From NCBI GenBank assembly GCA_016795385.1, contig JAEUHI010000047.1:124001-188000 (forward strand): a DNA stretch of 64,000 bases. Reading direction: 5' to 3'. Position 1 is the first letter of the stretch; each line of letters opens with the position of its first letter. The notes below the pieces were generated by a model that was not told where the DNA came from, searched no databases, and was given only the letters and a program-made list of their open reading frames with translations. Shown here piece by piece: positions 1-8,537 of this stretch. The stretch is from Verrucomicrobiales bacterium (GTDB lineage Bacteria > Verrucomicrobiota > Verrucomicrobiia > Verrucomicrobiales > DEV007). Position numbers and translations under genes: made by a program.

Positions 1-1
1 G

Positions 2-1576
2 CTGTTCTCCCTTCCCTCCGCCCGAGCCACGGTCTCCTTCGACGTGGCCGTGGATCGGCTCGATGATGTGAACGGGATTCCTGTATCGTCCGGATCGCTG
101 GTCCTGATCGTCGCGGACACCGATGGCGATGGACTGGGGCAAGCCGTGTCTGGCGAGGTGACACTGCGATCCCTGCTGGATGGCGAGAGCGGTGATGACC
201 TGATCGTTTACCGGTCGGATCTTTCCTCCCTCGGGATCGCCGGTGCCTATGGAGCCTCCACCGGCGGACTCGATCTGGAAGGAGCCGGTGCCGGACAATG
301 GTCGGAGGGGGATGCGCTGTATCTCGTGTGGTTCCCGGATCTTTCGCTCGCCAGTCAGACCTTGCCGGCAGGAGCCGCCTACGGGGCGAGGGCCGTGGGT
401 CTGACTCCCGGAGATGGCGGGAACGAGGCCCTCGTTTACATTGCTCCGGCGAATTCCGGTGCTTTTGGAAGCACGACGATTCCCTTTTCGGCGACGAATC
501 TCCGCGCGGATCAGTTCTCCACCAATCCGGTGAGCGCTCCCAGTGTGACTTCTCCGACGGCGGTCTCGATCACGGAAGCGGGTGCCACTCTGGGCGGGCA
601 GGTGATCTCGGGGAACGGAGGAGCAATCTCGGCGCGAGGGGTGGTCTACTCCACCGTTGCCGCGAACAGTGATCCGGTCATTGGAAGCCCCGGAGCCACG
701 GTGCTCTCGACCGGTGGGGATCTCGGCGTTTTCTCCCTGACGGCCTCCGGTTTGGGCAGCGGCATCACCTATGCCTACAAGGCCTTTGCGACGAACTCCG
801 GTGGCACCGGTTACTCCGCTGCGGCGGTATTCACCACGGACGCGACCTTGAGCTTGTTGAGCGGCCTCGGTTCCGTGGCGCGTGAAATGCACCCGGGAGA
901 CTTGCATCGATTCCGCTTCACCCTCGACAGTGCCCGATTTGTCGATCTCGCCACCACGGGAGTGGGACTGCGGGCGAGGCTTTTCGGACCTTCCGGGCAA
1001 TTGATCGCCGAGCAGAACGTGGAAGGGACTGTCTCCTTTGCGAATCTGCAACTTCCCGCCGGCACTTACACGCTGGAGTTGTTCCGCGATCCGGGGACGG
1101 GACCCGCGTCGCCCTACACCCTCGCCGTCGATGCTTCCGAGGTGGTTCAAGCTCGTCCCGACGGGGCCGTGGGCGCCTCCTTGACGAATCTGACGGGCAA
1201 CAACGTTTACCTGCCGGCCCTGCAGCAGTTGACCCTCACCTCGCCCGATTCGAGAACGGTCACAGGCTACGTCACCGCCACAAACCGGGGGAACATCGAC
1301 GATCGCATCGTCGTGCAAGGAACTCCGGGAGACACCTATTTCAGCGTGGTCTACTACAATGAGGCGGGGGCAAACATCACGGCCCAAATCACCGCCGGAA
1401 CCTATCAAACCCTGCTGATGGCGCCGGGTGCTCCCGCTACCTGGGTGAGGGCGGCCGTCACCCCGACACGGCGGGCGGTGCAATTGCGGAGGAACCGCAC
1501 CTTCTTCATCGATCTTGAGTCTCTCTCGACTCCCGCTGCGATCGATCAGGTCTCGATCCAGGTGAACACGAGGTGA
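2..1576 (+). CDS. Secreted/surface protein with FN3-like and prepeptidase-like domains (5' end outside window)
   Basis: The frame is open from base 2, so the N-terminus lies outside the window; 524 residues remain. No catalytic motif is visible. Bases about 540-840 encode a beta-rich module with the pattern GVVYST...YKAFATNSGGTGYS, typical of fibronectin-III-like repeats in large surface proteins of Verrucomicrobiota. Bases about 880-1130 (RFRFTL...VDLATTGVG...LPAGTYTLELFRD) resemble a bacterial prepeptidase C-terminal beta-sandwich. The rest is beta-rich and unassigned. It ends 122 bases before purD and probably belongs to the preceding transcription unit. An adhesion or glycan-binding role is inference. 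Confidence 0.75.
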   Translation: MFSLPSARATVSFDVAVDRLDDVNGIPVSSGSLVLIVADTDGDGLGQAVSGEVTLRSLLDGESGDDLIVYRSDLSSLGIAGAYGASTGGLDLEGAGAGQWSEGDALYLVWFPDLSLASQTLPAGAAYGARAVGLTPGDGGNEALVYIAPANSGAFGSTTIPFSATNLRADQFSTNPVSAPSVTSPTAVSITEAGATLGGQVISGNGGAISARGVVYSTVAANSDPVIGSPGATVLSTGGDLGVFSLTASGLGSGITYAYKAFATNSGGTGYSAAAVFTTDATLSLLSGLGSVAREMHPGDLHRFRFTLDSARFVDLATTGVGLRARLFGPSGQLIAEQNVEGTVSFANLQLPAGTYTLELFRDPGTGPASPYTLAVDASEVVQARPDGAVGASLTNLTGNNVYLPALQQLTLTSPDSRTVTGYVTATNRGNIDDRIVVQGTPGDTYFSVVYYNEAGANITAQITAGTYQTLLMAPGAPATWVRAAVTPTRRAVQLRRNRTFFIDLESLSTPAAIDQVSIQVNTR

Positions 1577-1698
1577 CGGAAGCGGACCCGGGGCGAGCCC
1601 CTTGCTGGCATCGCTCTTTCAAATCCGGACATCGCGGTTTGGCGTTTTCCGAAATTGTGCCAAGATAACGCCCCCGTCCCGGGCGGGATCCGAGCACC

Positions 1699-2964
1699 AT
1701 GAAAATCCTCGTCGTTGGAAAAGGAGGCCGCGAGCACGCGATCCTCACCGCCATTTCCGAGTCCCCCACCGGGACGGAACTCTATTCCTTCCCCGGATCG
1801 GACGCGATCTTTGCTCTGGCGAAGCCGCTCGCGAGCGCGGAGCACCCGATCGAAAGCGTGGCCTCGCTCATCACCGCGATGCAGCGCGTCGGCATCGACC
1901 TGTGCGTGGCGGGTGAGGAGAGTTACCTCGTGCGCGAGGAAGGTCTCGCCAACGCCTGCGCCGCGGCCGGCATTCCCTGTTGGGGACCGCCCAAGGAATC
2001 GGCCCAGCTCGAAGCGAGCAAGGAATTCGCGAAGCAGTTTCTCGTGCGCCATGGCATCCCCACGGGCGGTTATGCCGGGGTCAACTCGATCGAGGAGGCC
2101 CGCGCCGCCATTGCGGGGAAATATCCGACCGTGCTCAAGTTTGACGGACTGGCCGCCGGAAAGGGCGTCGCGGTGTGTCCCGATGAGGCCTCGGCCGAGG
2201 AGTTTCTCAACGAGGTCCTCGTCGAGCGGAAATTCGGCGAAGGACGTTTGCTGGTGGAGGAATTCCTCGAGGGCCCCGAGATCTCGATTTTCGCCTCTCT
2301 CGTCGATCTCGATTACCAGATCCTCGCTCCGGCGCGCGACTACAAACGCATCTTCGACGGCGATAAAGGCCCGAACACCGGAGGCATGGGCGCGGTCAGT
2401 TCGCTCGAGATGGTCGACGACGAATTGCGCGCGCAGATCGAGGATCGCATCGTGCGTCCCACCGTCGAGGGTCTGGCCGCCGATGGCTTGCCCTATCGCG
2501 GCTTCCTTTACTTCGGACTGATGCTGACGAAGGACGGACCAAAGGTCATCGAGTACAACTGCCGGTTCGGCGATCCCGAGGCCGAGGCCGTCCTGCCGAT
2601 GGTGCGCGGCGATTTCGCGACCTATCTCTTCGAGGCGGCGAAGGGGAACCTCTGCCCCAATCTGATTTCCTTTTCCGAAGGCTGGAGCATCTGCCTCGTC
2701 TCCGCCTCGGCGGGTTACCCGGCGACGTCGCGGAGCGGCGATGTCATCTCCGGGCTCGAGCAGGTGACCGGAGCCCGCGTCTTCCACTCCGGGACGCGTC
2801 GAAACGGCGCCGGACAGTTCGAAACCGCCGGAGGACGTGTCCTCGTCGTCACCGCCTCGGGTGCGACCCGGGCCGAGGCGGTCGCCAAGGTCTACGCCGA
2901 GAGCGACAAGATCGATTTTCCGGGCCGGCAGCGCCGCTCGGATATCGGGACGAGAAATTTTTGA
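1699..2964 (+). CDS. purD: Phosphoribosylamine--glycine ligase
   Basis: Catalyses the ATP-dependent joining of phosphoribosylamine and glycine to GAR, second step of de novo purine synthesis, in the cytoplasm. The 421-residue protein has the usual family length. It opens with the dinucleotide-fold motif VVGKGGREHA, carries the ATP-grasp segments VLKFDGLAAGKGV and NTGGMGA, and the metal-binding stretch EYNCRFGDPEAE. The C-terminus ends in the expected RRSDIG segment. It is the first gene of a plus-strand block continuing into pyrR, pyrB and pyrC, so purine and pyrimidine genes may be co-transcribed, although the 54-base gap to pyrR could hold a separate signal. Confidence 0.97.
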   Translation: MKILVVGKGGREHAILTAISESPTGTELYSFPGSDAIFALAKPLASAEHPIESVASLITAMQRVGIDLCVAGEESYLVREEGLANACAAAGIPCWGPPKESAQLEASKEFAKQFLVRHGIPTGGYAGVNSIEEARAAIAGKYPTVLKFDGLAAGKGVAVCPDEASAEEFLNEVLVERKFGEGRLLVEEFLEGPEISIFASLVDLDYQILAPARDYKRIFDGDKGPNTGGMGAVSSLEMVDDELRAQIEDRIVRPTVEGLAADGLPYRGFLYFGLMLTKDGPKVIEYNCRFGDPEAEAVLPMVRGDFATYLFEAAKGNLCPNLISFSEGWSICLVSASAGYPATSRSGDVISGLEQVTGARVFHSGTRRNGAGQFETAGGRVLVVTASGATRAEAVAKVYAESDKIDFPGRQRRSDIGTRNF

Positions 2965-3018
2965 TGCACACCCGCGTTTCGCGCCTAAGAGTGAGCGCGT
3001 CAGCACGCCCCACGACCC

Positions 3019-3588
3019 TTGAGCGATTCCGGTGACAACGTTCGCGAAGCGATCCTGAGCCCCGAGGAGATTTCCGCGGGCGTGGCCGATTTGGCCCGTC
3101 AGATCGCCTACCGCTGCGCCGGCGACGAGGTCGCCTTCGTCGGGATCTACACCCGCGGTGTCACTCTCGCCCGCCGTGTCGCCGAGGCCCTCAAGGGCCA
3201 GGGATTGCACTATCCGGTCGGCACGCTCGACATCTCCCTCTACCGCGACGACTTCGACAACCGTGGTTCCGATCTCCCGACGCTCGAGAGCTCCGACATA
3301 CCCTTCGGCCTCGATGGCATCCGGGTGATCCTCTTCGACGAGGTCATCTTCACCGGTCGCACGATCCGGGCCGCCCTCGACGGTCTCATGGATTACGGGC
3401 GACCCGCCAAGATCGAGTTGGCCGTGCTCGTCGACCGGGGCCATCGCGAGATCCCGGTGCAACCCGATTACGTCGCCAAGCGCATCGGCACGACCCGCGA
3501 CCAGTATGTGAAAGTCCGCTTCCGCGAAGACGACGGGGGCGAGGAAGGCGTCTTCCTCGAAACCCCGCGCAAAGTTCCCGCCGCATGA
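3019..3588 (+). CDS. pyrR: PyrR-type pyrimidine regulator / uracil phosphoribosyltransferase
   Basis: 189 residues in the type I phosphoribosyltransferase fold. The PRPP-binding loop is seen as ILFDEVIFTGRTIRAALDGL, very close to the PyrR signature, and LVDRGHREIPVQPDYV follows as in PyrR. In well-studied bacteria PyrR binds pyr mRNA in response to UMP and also makes UMP from uracil and PRPP. The only start in this frame near the expected N-terminus is TTG at 3019; there is no ATG or GTG upstream of the conserved ILSPEEI segment. Its stop overlaps the pyrB start (ATGA at 3585). I did not recognise a PyrR RNA-binding loop upstream, so regulation of this block is unproven. Confidence 0.92.
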   Translation: MSDSGDNVREAILSPEEISAGVADLARQIAYRCAGDEVAFVGIYTRGVTLARRVAEALKGQGLHYPVGTLDISLYRDDFDNRGSDLPTLESSDIPFGLDGIRVILFDEVIFTGRTIRAALDGLMDYGRPAKIELAVLVDRGHREIPVQPDYVAKRIGTTRDQYVKVRFREDDGGEEGVFLETPRKVPAA

Positions 3589-4523
3589 GAGACCTGAAGC
3601 CCCGCAAGGACCTGCTCGACATCGAGGGCCTCGAACTGCCCGAGATCGAATACGTCCTTTCCAACGCGGTGCCCTTCAAACAGCTCTTCCAGCGCTCCGT
3701 CAAGAAGGTTCCGACCCTGCGCGGCAAGACGGTCCTGAATCTCTTCTACGAGCCCTCCACCCGCACGAGCAGTTCCTTCGAGGTCGCCGCGAACCGCATG
3801 TCCGCGGACGTGACGAACTTCACCGTCTCGAGCTCCTCGGTGGTGAAGGGTGAGTCGCTCCTCGACACGATCGAGACCCTCCAAGCGATGCGGTCGGACT
3901 ACATCGTGATCCGCCACCAGGCCGCCGGGGTTCCTAACATTGTCGCCCAACACACCGGCGCCTCGGTCATCAACGCGGGCGACGGCTACCACGCCCATCC
4001 CACCCAGGCGCTCCTCGACGCGATGACCTTCCGCGAGGTCTATCCCGACTACCAGGGTCGGAAGATGGTCATCGTCGGCGACGTCCTCCACTCGCGCGTG
4101 GCGCGCTCCACGAGCACCCTTTTCCACAAGCTCGGCATCGAGGTCGGGGTGCTCGGGCCCGGCACGCTTATTCCCCCGGGCCGGCACGAGTTCATCCGCC
4201 GCTTCCGCTCGTGGGACGAGGTTTTCGACTGGAAGCCCGACGCGGTCTACCTCCTCCGCGTCCAGCTCGAGCGCCAGGAAGGCATGTTTTTCCCCAGCAT
4301 CGCCGAATACCACAAGATGTATGGGATGAACACCGAGCGTCTTGTGCGGATGCGGCAGATTGGAGCCTACCTCATGCACCCCGGCCCCGTGAACCGCGGG
4401 GTCGAGATCACCGACGAGGCGATGCGCTACGAGCGCAGCCTCATCAGCACCCAGGTCGAGAACGGCATCGCCGTGCGCATGGCCGTGCTGCATTGGCTGA
4501 AGCCGGAAACGGACACCGATTGA
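3585..4523 (+). CDS. pyrB: Aspartate carbamoyltransferase catalytic subunit
   Basis: Forms carbamoyl-aspartate from carbamoyl phosphate and aspartate, the first committed step of pyrimidine synthesis. The 312 residues carry the carbamoyl-phosphate loop FYEPSTRTSSSFE, the HPTQALLD motif and the HPGPVNRGVEI motif of ATCase. No pyrI-like regulatory chain follows. The start codon overlaps the pyrR stop (ATGA), and pyrC starts 4 bases after its stop, so pyrR-pyrB-pyrC are translationally linked. Confidence 0.97.
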   Translation: MRDLKPRKDLLDIEGLELPEIEYVLSNAVPFKQLFQRSVKKVPTLRGKTVLNLFYEPSTRTSSSFEVAANRMSADVTNFTVSSSSVVKGESLLDTIETLQAMRSDYIVIRHQAAGVPNIVAQHTGASVINAGDGYHAHPTQALLDAMTFREVYPDYQGRKMVIVGDVLHSRVARSTSTLFHKLGIEVGVLGPGTLIPPGRHEFIRRFRSWDEVFDWKPDAVYLLRVQLERQEGMFFPSIAEYHKMYGMNTERLVRMRQIGAYLMHPGPVNRGVEITDEAMRYERSLISTQVENGIAVRMAVLHWLKPETDTD

Positions 4524-4527
4524 AACG

Positions 4528-5823
4528 ATGCCTTCCGCCACTCCCAGACTCTTTCAGAACGGACGGATCGCTTCGGCGGATTCGAAGGAACTGCTCGCCG
4601 CCGACGTCCTCGTCGATGAGACGGGCACGATCGTCGCCGTCGCTCCGGGCCTCTCTGCTCCCGCGGGTGCCGAAGTGATCGACTGCGGTGGCTCGGTTCT
4701 CGTTCCCGGCATGTTCGACGTCCACGTCCATGCCCGCGAGCCCGGGCAGGAACACAAGGAAACCCTTGCGACCTGCTCGGCGGCCGCCCTGCGCGGGGGC
4801 GTCACGGGAGTGGTCCTGATGCCCGACACCTCGCCTCCGGTCGATACGGGCAATCTCGTGAAGAGCGCGCGCGACCTCATCGCCGAACTCAGTGCCATTC
4901 CCATGTTCCAATCGGGCTGCCTCACGAAGGGGCGCGAAGGCAAGGAGATGGCCGGCTTCTCCGGGATGGCCTCGCGTGGCGTGCCCATGCTCACCGACGC
5001 GGATCGCGCCGTGCCCTGTCCTGATCTGCTGCGCCGCTGCATGGAGTATGCGTGCGACTTCGATCTGCTCGTCACCTCGCACTGCGACACGCCCGCCCTG
5101 ACGAAGGCGGGCGCGATCAACGAAGGCCGCGTTTCCTACCGCTTCGGCTTGCCCGGCATCCCCGCGATCAGCCAGGAAATCGCGATCGACCGCGACATCC
5201 GCGTCGCCCAGCACACCGGGGCGAAGCTGCACCTCCAGCAGATCTCGACGGCGCGCGGATTGAAGTCCGTGCAGTGTGCCAAGGAAGCCGGCACGTCCGT
5301 CACCTGCGAGGTCTCGCCGCATCACCTCGTCTTGAGCGAGCAGGATATCCGGGACTACAACACCCACTTCAAATTCAATCCGCCCCTGCGACCCGCCGCC
5401 GACGTCGAGGCGCTTGTGGCCGGATTCATCGACGGCAGCATCGACGTGCTCGCCTGCGACCACGCCCCGCACACCGAGTTCGAGAAATCGAGCGAGTTCG
5501 GCAGCGCGCCCTTCGGGGCCGCGGGACTCGAGACGACCGTGCCGTTGATGTTTGATCGCTTCATAAGCAAGGGTGTCTTCGGTTGGGATCTCCTCATCGA
5601 GCGATATTCCGCCGCCCCGCGCCGCCTCGTCGGGCTGGCCCCGGTGGCGATCATCGAGGGAGCCAAGGCCGAGTTTTTCGTCTTCGATCCGGAAGGGGAA
5701 ACTCCCGTGACCCGCGAGACGATGAAGACGAAAAGCCCCGTCTCGCCCTTTCTCGGCGAGACGTTGGCGGGGAACGTGCGCGGGACCGTGCTGGGAACGG
5801 CGTGGTATCCGCAGGGAAAGTAG
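4528..5823 (+). CDS. pyrC: Dihydroorotase
   Basis: Interconverts carbamoyl-aspartate and dihydroorotate. The 431-residue protein is an amidohydrolase of the longer PyrC class: metal-binding DVHVHAREPG near residue 64, a later SPHHL histidine motif, and the catalytic CDHAPH segment. It starts 4 bases after pyrB. Its TAG stop (5821-5823) lies inside the left arm of an inverted repeat (5817-5876), so the last codon (AAG, Lys) and the stop are part of the repeat. Dihydroorotate dehydrogenase and the later pyr enzymes are not in the window. Confidence 0.95.
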   Translation: MPSATPRLFQNGRIASADSKELLAADVLVDETGTIVAVAPGLSAPAGAEVIDCGGSVLVPGMFDVHVHAREPGQEHKETLATCSAAALRGGVTGVVLMPDTSPPVDTGNLVKSARDLIAELSAIPMFQSGCLTKGREGKEMAGFSGMASRGVPMLTDADRAVPCPDLLRRCMEYACDFDLLVTSHCDTPALTKAGAINEGRVSYRFGLPGIPAISQEIAIDRDIRVAQHTGAKLHLQQISTARGLKSVQCAKEAGTSVTCEVSPHHLVLSEQDIRDYNTHFKFNPPLRPAADVEALVAGFIDGSIDVLACDHAPHTEFEKSSEFGSAPFGAAGLETTVPLMFDRFISKGVFGWDLLIERYSAAPRRLVGLAPVAIIEGAKAEFFVFDPEGETPVTRETMKTKSPVSPFLGETLAGNVRGTVLGTAWYPQGK

Positions 5824-5876
5824 TTCGGGCTTCAGCCCAAAACACCGAATTCTTGGGCTGAAGCCCAAGCTACTTT
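5817..5876. repeat. Inverted repeat (GGGCTTCAGCCC family) spanning the pyrC stop
   Basis: Two 24-base arms (5817-5840 and 5853-5876) are reverse complements except at two neighbouring positions, with a 12-base loop. Each arm contains GGGCTTCAGCCCAA. The left arm supplies the pyrC stop codon. A single-arm copy is found at 48559-48584. The structure could act as a transcription terminator or mRNA-end stabiliser, but there is no T-tract, and the second copy points to a dispersed repeat. Confidence 0.85.
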
Positions 5877-5955
5877 GATGGAGCCACCCATCGTGACCGG
5901 GGAATGGGCTCAACCAACACACTCAACCATTCATTTGGGTTCCCGTGACCACGTC

Positions 5956-5993
5956 TTGACAAATTTATTCGTGCATGCATGAATAGATGCATG
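5956..5993 (+). promoter_or_regulatory. Promoter and palindromic operator of the first toxin-antitoxin pair
   Basis: A TTGACA hexamer lies at 5956-5961, with TGAATA 18 bases downstream (5980-5985) as a candidate -10. A perfect inverted repeat, CATGCAT-GAATAG-ATGCATG (5974-5993), covers this -10 and reaches into the likely ATG at 5991. An operator over the -10 and start codon fits the autoregulation known for antitoxins of this class; binding itself is inferred. Confidence 0.6.
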
Positions 5994-6218
5994 AAAACAA
6001 TCACCTTGGATGAAGATGCCTATCGGCGCCTTCTTGCCTGGAAACGCGCCAAGGGTGATTCCTTTTCCAAGGTCATTAAGCGGGTGGTGCCGGAAGCGGG
6101 CACTCTCGGGGCGATGGCCCAGTTCGTCTCCAATCGGCAGACTTCAGAGGAACAGGATTCCATTCTTGAGGCCAGCGTCGAGGAGCGGAGTTCCATCAAA
6201 CACGACCCATGGACCTGA
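5991..6218 (+). CDS. VapB-like antitoxin
   Basis: 75 residues beginning MKTITLDEDAYRRLLAWKR, a ribbon-helix-helix-like N-terminus seen in VapB/DUF217-type antitoxins, followed by an acidic, flexible C-terminal half that would neutralise the toxin. An in-frame ATG at 5979 is possible, but it sits inside the operator palindrome; 5991 starts directly at the conserved segment. The last 10 bases overlap the downstream PIN toxin gene, the usual arrangement for a translationally coupled antitoxin-toxin pair. Confidence 0.75.
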   Translation: MKTITLDEDAYRRLLAWKRAKGDSFSKVIKRVVPEAGTLGAMAQFVSNRQTSEEQDSILEASVEERSSIKHDPWT

Positions 6219-6613
6219 TTGCCGACACGACTTTTCTGGTCGGCCTCTGGCGGAAACAGCCCTGGGCGATGACGTTCGCGGCTGGACAAGCTTCGAAGGT
6301 ATTGGGCATCCCATGGGTGGTGTTGGGTGAGTTCTGGCACGGAGCGGTCCGGGCCGGACATGAAAAAAATACGGTGAGTGGCTTTCTCGATCTGGGCATC
6401 CCTTTGCTCGATGCCGGGGAAGTGATCCCGTCTTATGCCGAAATCTGCACCAAACTTCAGGAGGCGGATCTCCCGGCCTACCGGGCCATCGGTCAAAACG
6501 ATCTTTGGATCGCTGCGGTGGCGGTTCATTGGAAACTGCCACTGGTGAGTCGTAACCGGCGCCATTTTGAAAAGATCCCCGGCCTTCAGGTGATCGTGCC
6601 GCCGGGGGCTTGA
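6209..6613 (+). CDS. PIN-domain ribonuclease toxin (VapC family)
   Basis: 134 residues with PIN-fold acidic positions: IADTTFLVGL at the N-terminus, the central GEFWHG glutamate, and QNDLWIAAVA. The usual last motif is present as LVSRNRRHF, where family members often have an Asp near this point. VapC toxins cleave RNA, often tRNA, when freed from the antitoxin. The gene overlaps its antitoxin by 10 bases. A desaturase-like gene remnant begins 50 bases downstream, suggesting the module sits at a rearranged locus. Confidence 0.82.
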   Translation: MDLIADTTFLVGLWRKQPWAMTFAAGQASKVLGIPWVVLGEFWHGAVRAGHEKNTVSGFLDLGIPLLDAGEVIPSYAEICTKLQEADLPAYRAIGQNDLWIAAVAVHWKLPLVSRNRRHFEKIPGLQVIVPPGA

Positions 6614-6663
6614 GGGAAGCCCAAATGCCGAGCGTCGGGTCGATGCAAGGTGTCGGCTGAACC

Positions 6664-6819
6664 TTACGCAATCCTTTCCCGTTCCCGCCTCGCCGGCAGA
6701 TTCTCCGTCACCGCGACCTGATCCGCGAGACCGAGGGCCATCAGTATCCTCACGAACCACCAGCCCGGATCCAGGAGAGAAGCCTCGAAGCCGAGGGAAT
6801 GAATCGGGAAAGTTCGCGG
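6664..6819 (-). pseudogene. C-terminal remnant resembling a fatty-acid (acyl-CoA) desaturase
   Basis: On the minus strand 51 codons run from just after an in-frame stop (6820-6822) to TAA at 6664-6666. The product contains LLDPGWWFVRILMALGLADQV, close in pattern to the end of membrane fatty-acid desaturases (DPxxWxIRLLxxxGLAxDV). No start codon or N-terminal histidine boxes exist nearby, and a forward membrane-protein gene follows at 6874. I read this as the last fragment of a truncated desaturase. Family assignment is by memory of the pattern only. Confidence 0.45.
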
Positions 6820-6873
6820 TCAGATGAATTCGTTCTTCCTCTCATCTGCCCGCGTCTCTACGATGATCGGCAA

Positions 6874-7350
6874 ATGAATCCCATCTCGAAAGGCCAGCTC
6901 TGCTGGGTACTGGTGCGCTTGATAGGCGTGTTTTTTCTCTATCAAACCGTTGTCGGAGTCTTCCAGTTCTTCGCGGCCTTTTCCATGATGGGAAACCTGG
7001 GATCCGTCAATCCGGGAACCCCCTTCGGAAAAGGCTCCGGCGTGCTCGGGCCACTCTCTCTGGTGACGGCCTTTTACGGTGCCATGGCCTTTTACGGGTT
7101 GTTGGGTGGTGCAACCCTCCATCGCTTGCTGATGAGTGAGAGTCCGTCGCATCCGGACGAAACCTTTCGGAAGAGAGATCATCGACCTGCCATTCCCATC
7201 GAGCCTGTCGATCCAGTCACCACGCTCACGGAAAGCGATAGCGAGAGGTTTCGTGAATGGCTTTCGAAAAACCCCGAACAAAAAGGCCGATTGAAAGAAG
7301 ACCAAATCGCGCTCTTCCGTGATGCCCAGCAGAGAGGCGACCTCTCCTGA
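6874..7350 (+). CDS. Small membrane protein of unknown function
   Basis: 158 residues when started at ATG 6874 (MNPISKGQLCW). Two hydrophobic segments are visible, about residues 8-35 (LCWVLVRLIGVFFLYQ...) and 62-85 (LVTAFYGAMAFYGLLGG), with a Gly/Pro-rich loop between them. The hydrophilic C-terminus ends SERFREWLSKNPEQKGRLKEDQ, which looks like a cytoplasmic helix. An upstream in-frame ATG at 6799 would add 25 residues read through the desaturase remnant and is less likely. I do not recognise the family. Confidence 0.6.
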   Translation: MNPISKGQLCWVLVRLIGVFFLYQTVVGVFQFFAAFSMMGNLGSVNPGTPFGKGSGVLGPLSLVTAFYGAMAFYGLLGGATLHRLLMSESPSHPDETFRKRDHRPAIPIEPVDPVTTLTESDSERFREWLSKNPEQKGRLKEDQIALFRDAQQRGDLS

Positions 7351-7448
7351 TTTTGCGGTGTTTCTACGCGTCGCAAAATCATTCTGTAACAGCATGACGG
7401 GAGGCAAGTGGGTTGACCCCGCGACCCAAACCGGTTCAATTTTACCAC

Positions 7449-8483
7449 ATGAAGTTGCTGACCACCGTCCTGCTCGTTTCGCTTCTGGTTCCTGCCGCCT
7501 CCGCCGACGACACCCGTCCCATCACGCGCATCCTCTTCGGATCCTGCCTCAAGCAAAACGATCCTTCGCCCATCTTCGAAACGATGCTCGAACACCGTCC
7601 CGAGTTGCTCCTCTTCCTCGGCGACAACATCTACGCCGACACCTTCGACATGGGGGAGATGCAGGCGAAATACGCGGTGCTCGAAGCGAAGCCGGATTTC
7701 CAGAAACTGCGTGCCGCCGCTCCCGTCCACGCGACTTGGGACGACCATGATTACGGCGTCAACGACGGGGGCGCCGAATACACCCCGCGCGACGAGGCTC
7801 AGCGGATCTTCGTCGATTTCTGGAGGGATCCCGCCGATTCTCCGCGACGTTCGCGTCCCGGCGTCTACGAGAGCGCGATCTACGGCGAGCCCGGAAAGCG
7901 CGTCCAGGTCCTGATGCTAGATACGCGCTACTTTCGCGGACCCTTGAAGAAAGGCGAAAAGCGGCTCGGTGGTTCGTGGTACCCCAGCGACGATCCCTCG
8001 ATCACGATGCTGGGCGAGGCGCAATGGATCTGGCTCGAGGAGGAATTGAAAAAGCCTGCCGAAGTGCGGCTCGTCGTTTCCAGCATCCAGTTCGTCGCCT
8101 CGGCGGCGGGGCAGGAGACTTGGGCCAATCTGCCGCTCGAGCAGAAGCGGTTCTACGACCTGATCGCGAAGACGAAGGCGAACGGCGTCATCGTCCTCAG
8201 CGGCGACCGCCATTGGGCCGAGTTGTCGGTCGAGCGCGAGGGCGTGCCGTATCCGATCTGGGATCTCACCTCGAGCAGCTTCAACCAGCTCCATGAACGC
8301 GGCACTCCGACGGAGAATCCGAAGCGCGCTTTGCCCGATACCTGGCATCGTGAGAACTTCGGGGAAGTCGCGATCGACTGGAAGGCGGAGGACACCGTGG
8401 TTCACCTTCGCGTCCGGGATCTCGAGGGAAAGGTGGTGATCGAGGAGGAGGTGGCGTTGCGGGAGTTGAGGGTGAGTCACTGA
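7449..8483 (+). CDS. PhoD-like metallophosphatase, secreted
   Basis: 344 residues from ATG 7449, which gives a clean signal peptide (MKLLTTVLLVSLLVPAASA). The calcineurin-like metal-binding motifs are FGSCLKQ, LGDNIYAD, TWDDHDYGVND and LSGDRHWAEL, as in alkaline phosphodiesterase/phosphatase D relatives. It likely hydrolyses phosphate esters in the periplasm; the substrate is unknown. The neighbours are an unknown membrane protein and a Phd/PIN module, so it is probably a single-gene unit. Confidence 0.9.
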   Translation: MKLLTTVLLVSLLVPAASADDTRPITRILFGSCLKQNDPSPIFETMLEHRPELLLFLGDNIYADTFDMGEMQAKYAVLEAKPDFQKLRAAAPVHATWDDHDYGVNDGGAEYTPRDEAQRIFVDFWRDPADSPRRSRPGVYESAIYGEPGKRVQVLMLDTRYFRGPLKKGEKRLGGSWYPSDDPSITMLGEAQWIWLEEELKKPAEVRLVVSSIQFVASAAGQETWANLPLEQKRFYDLIAKTKANGVIVLSGDRHWAELSVEREGVPYPIWDLTSSSFNQLHERGTPTENPKRALPDTWHRENFGEVAIDWKAEDTVVHLRVRDLEGKVVIEEEVALRELRVSH

Positions 8484-8537
8484 TGTTCGGGTGACGAACC
8501 TCTTGCTTTCGGCGATCAACGGCACTACTGTGACTAC

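Noticed and set aside
1577..1698. GGGGCGAGCCCC hairpin after the first gene as a terminator.
   Set aside because: The stem is only four pairs with a 4-base loop and no T-tract.
2965..3018. PyrR-binding RNA element or attenuator before pyrR.
   Set aside because: No convincing anti-terminator/terminator pair or conserved binding loop could be seen in 54 bases.
6799..6873. Upstream start for the membrane protein at 6874.
   Set aside because: The 25 extra residues run through the desaturase remnant and do not look like a protein N-terminus.
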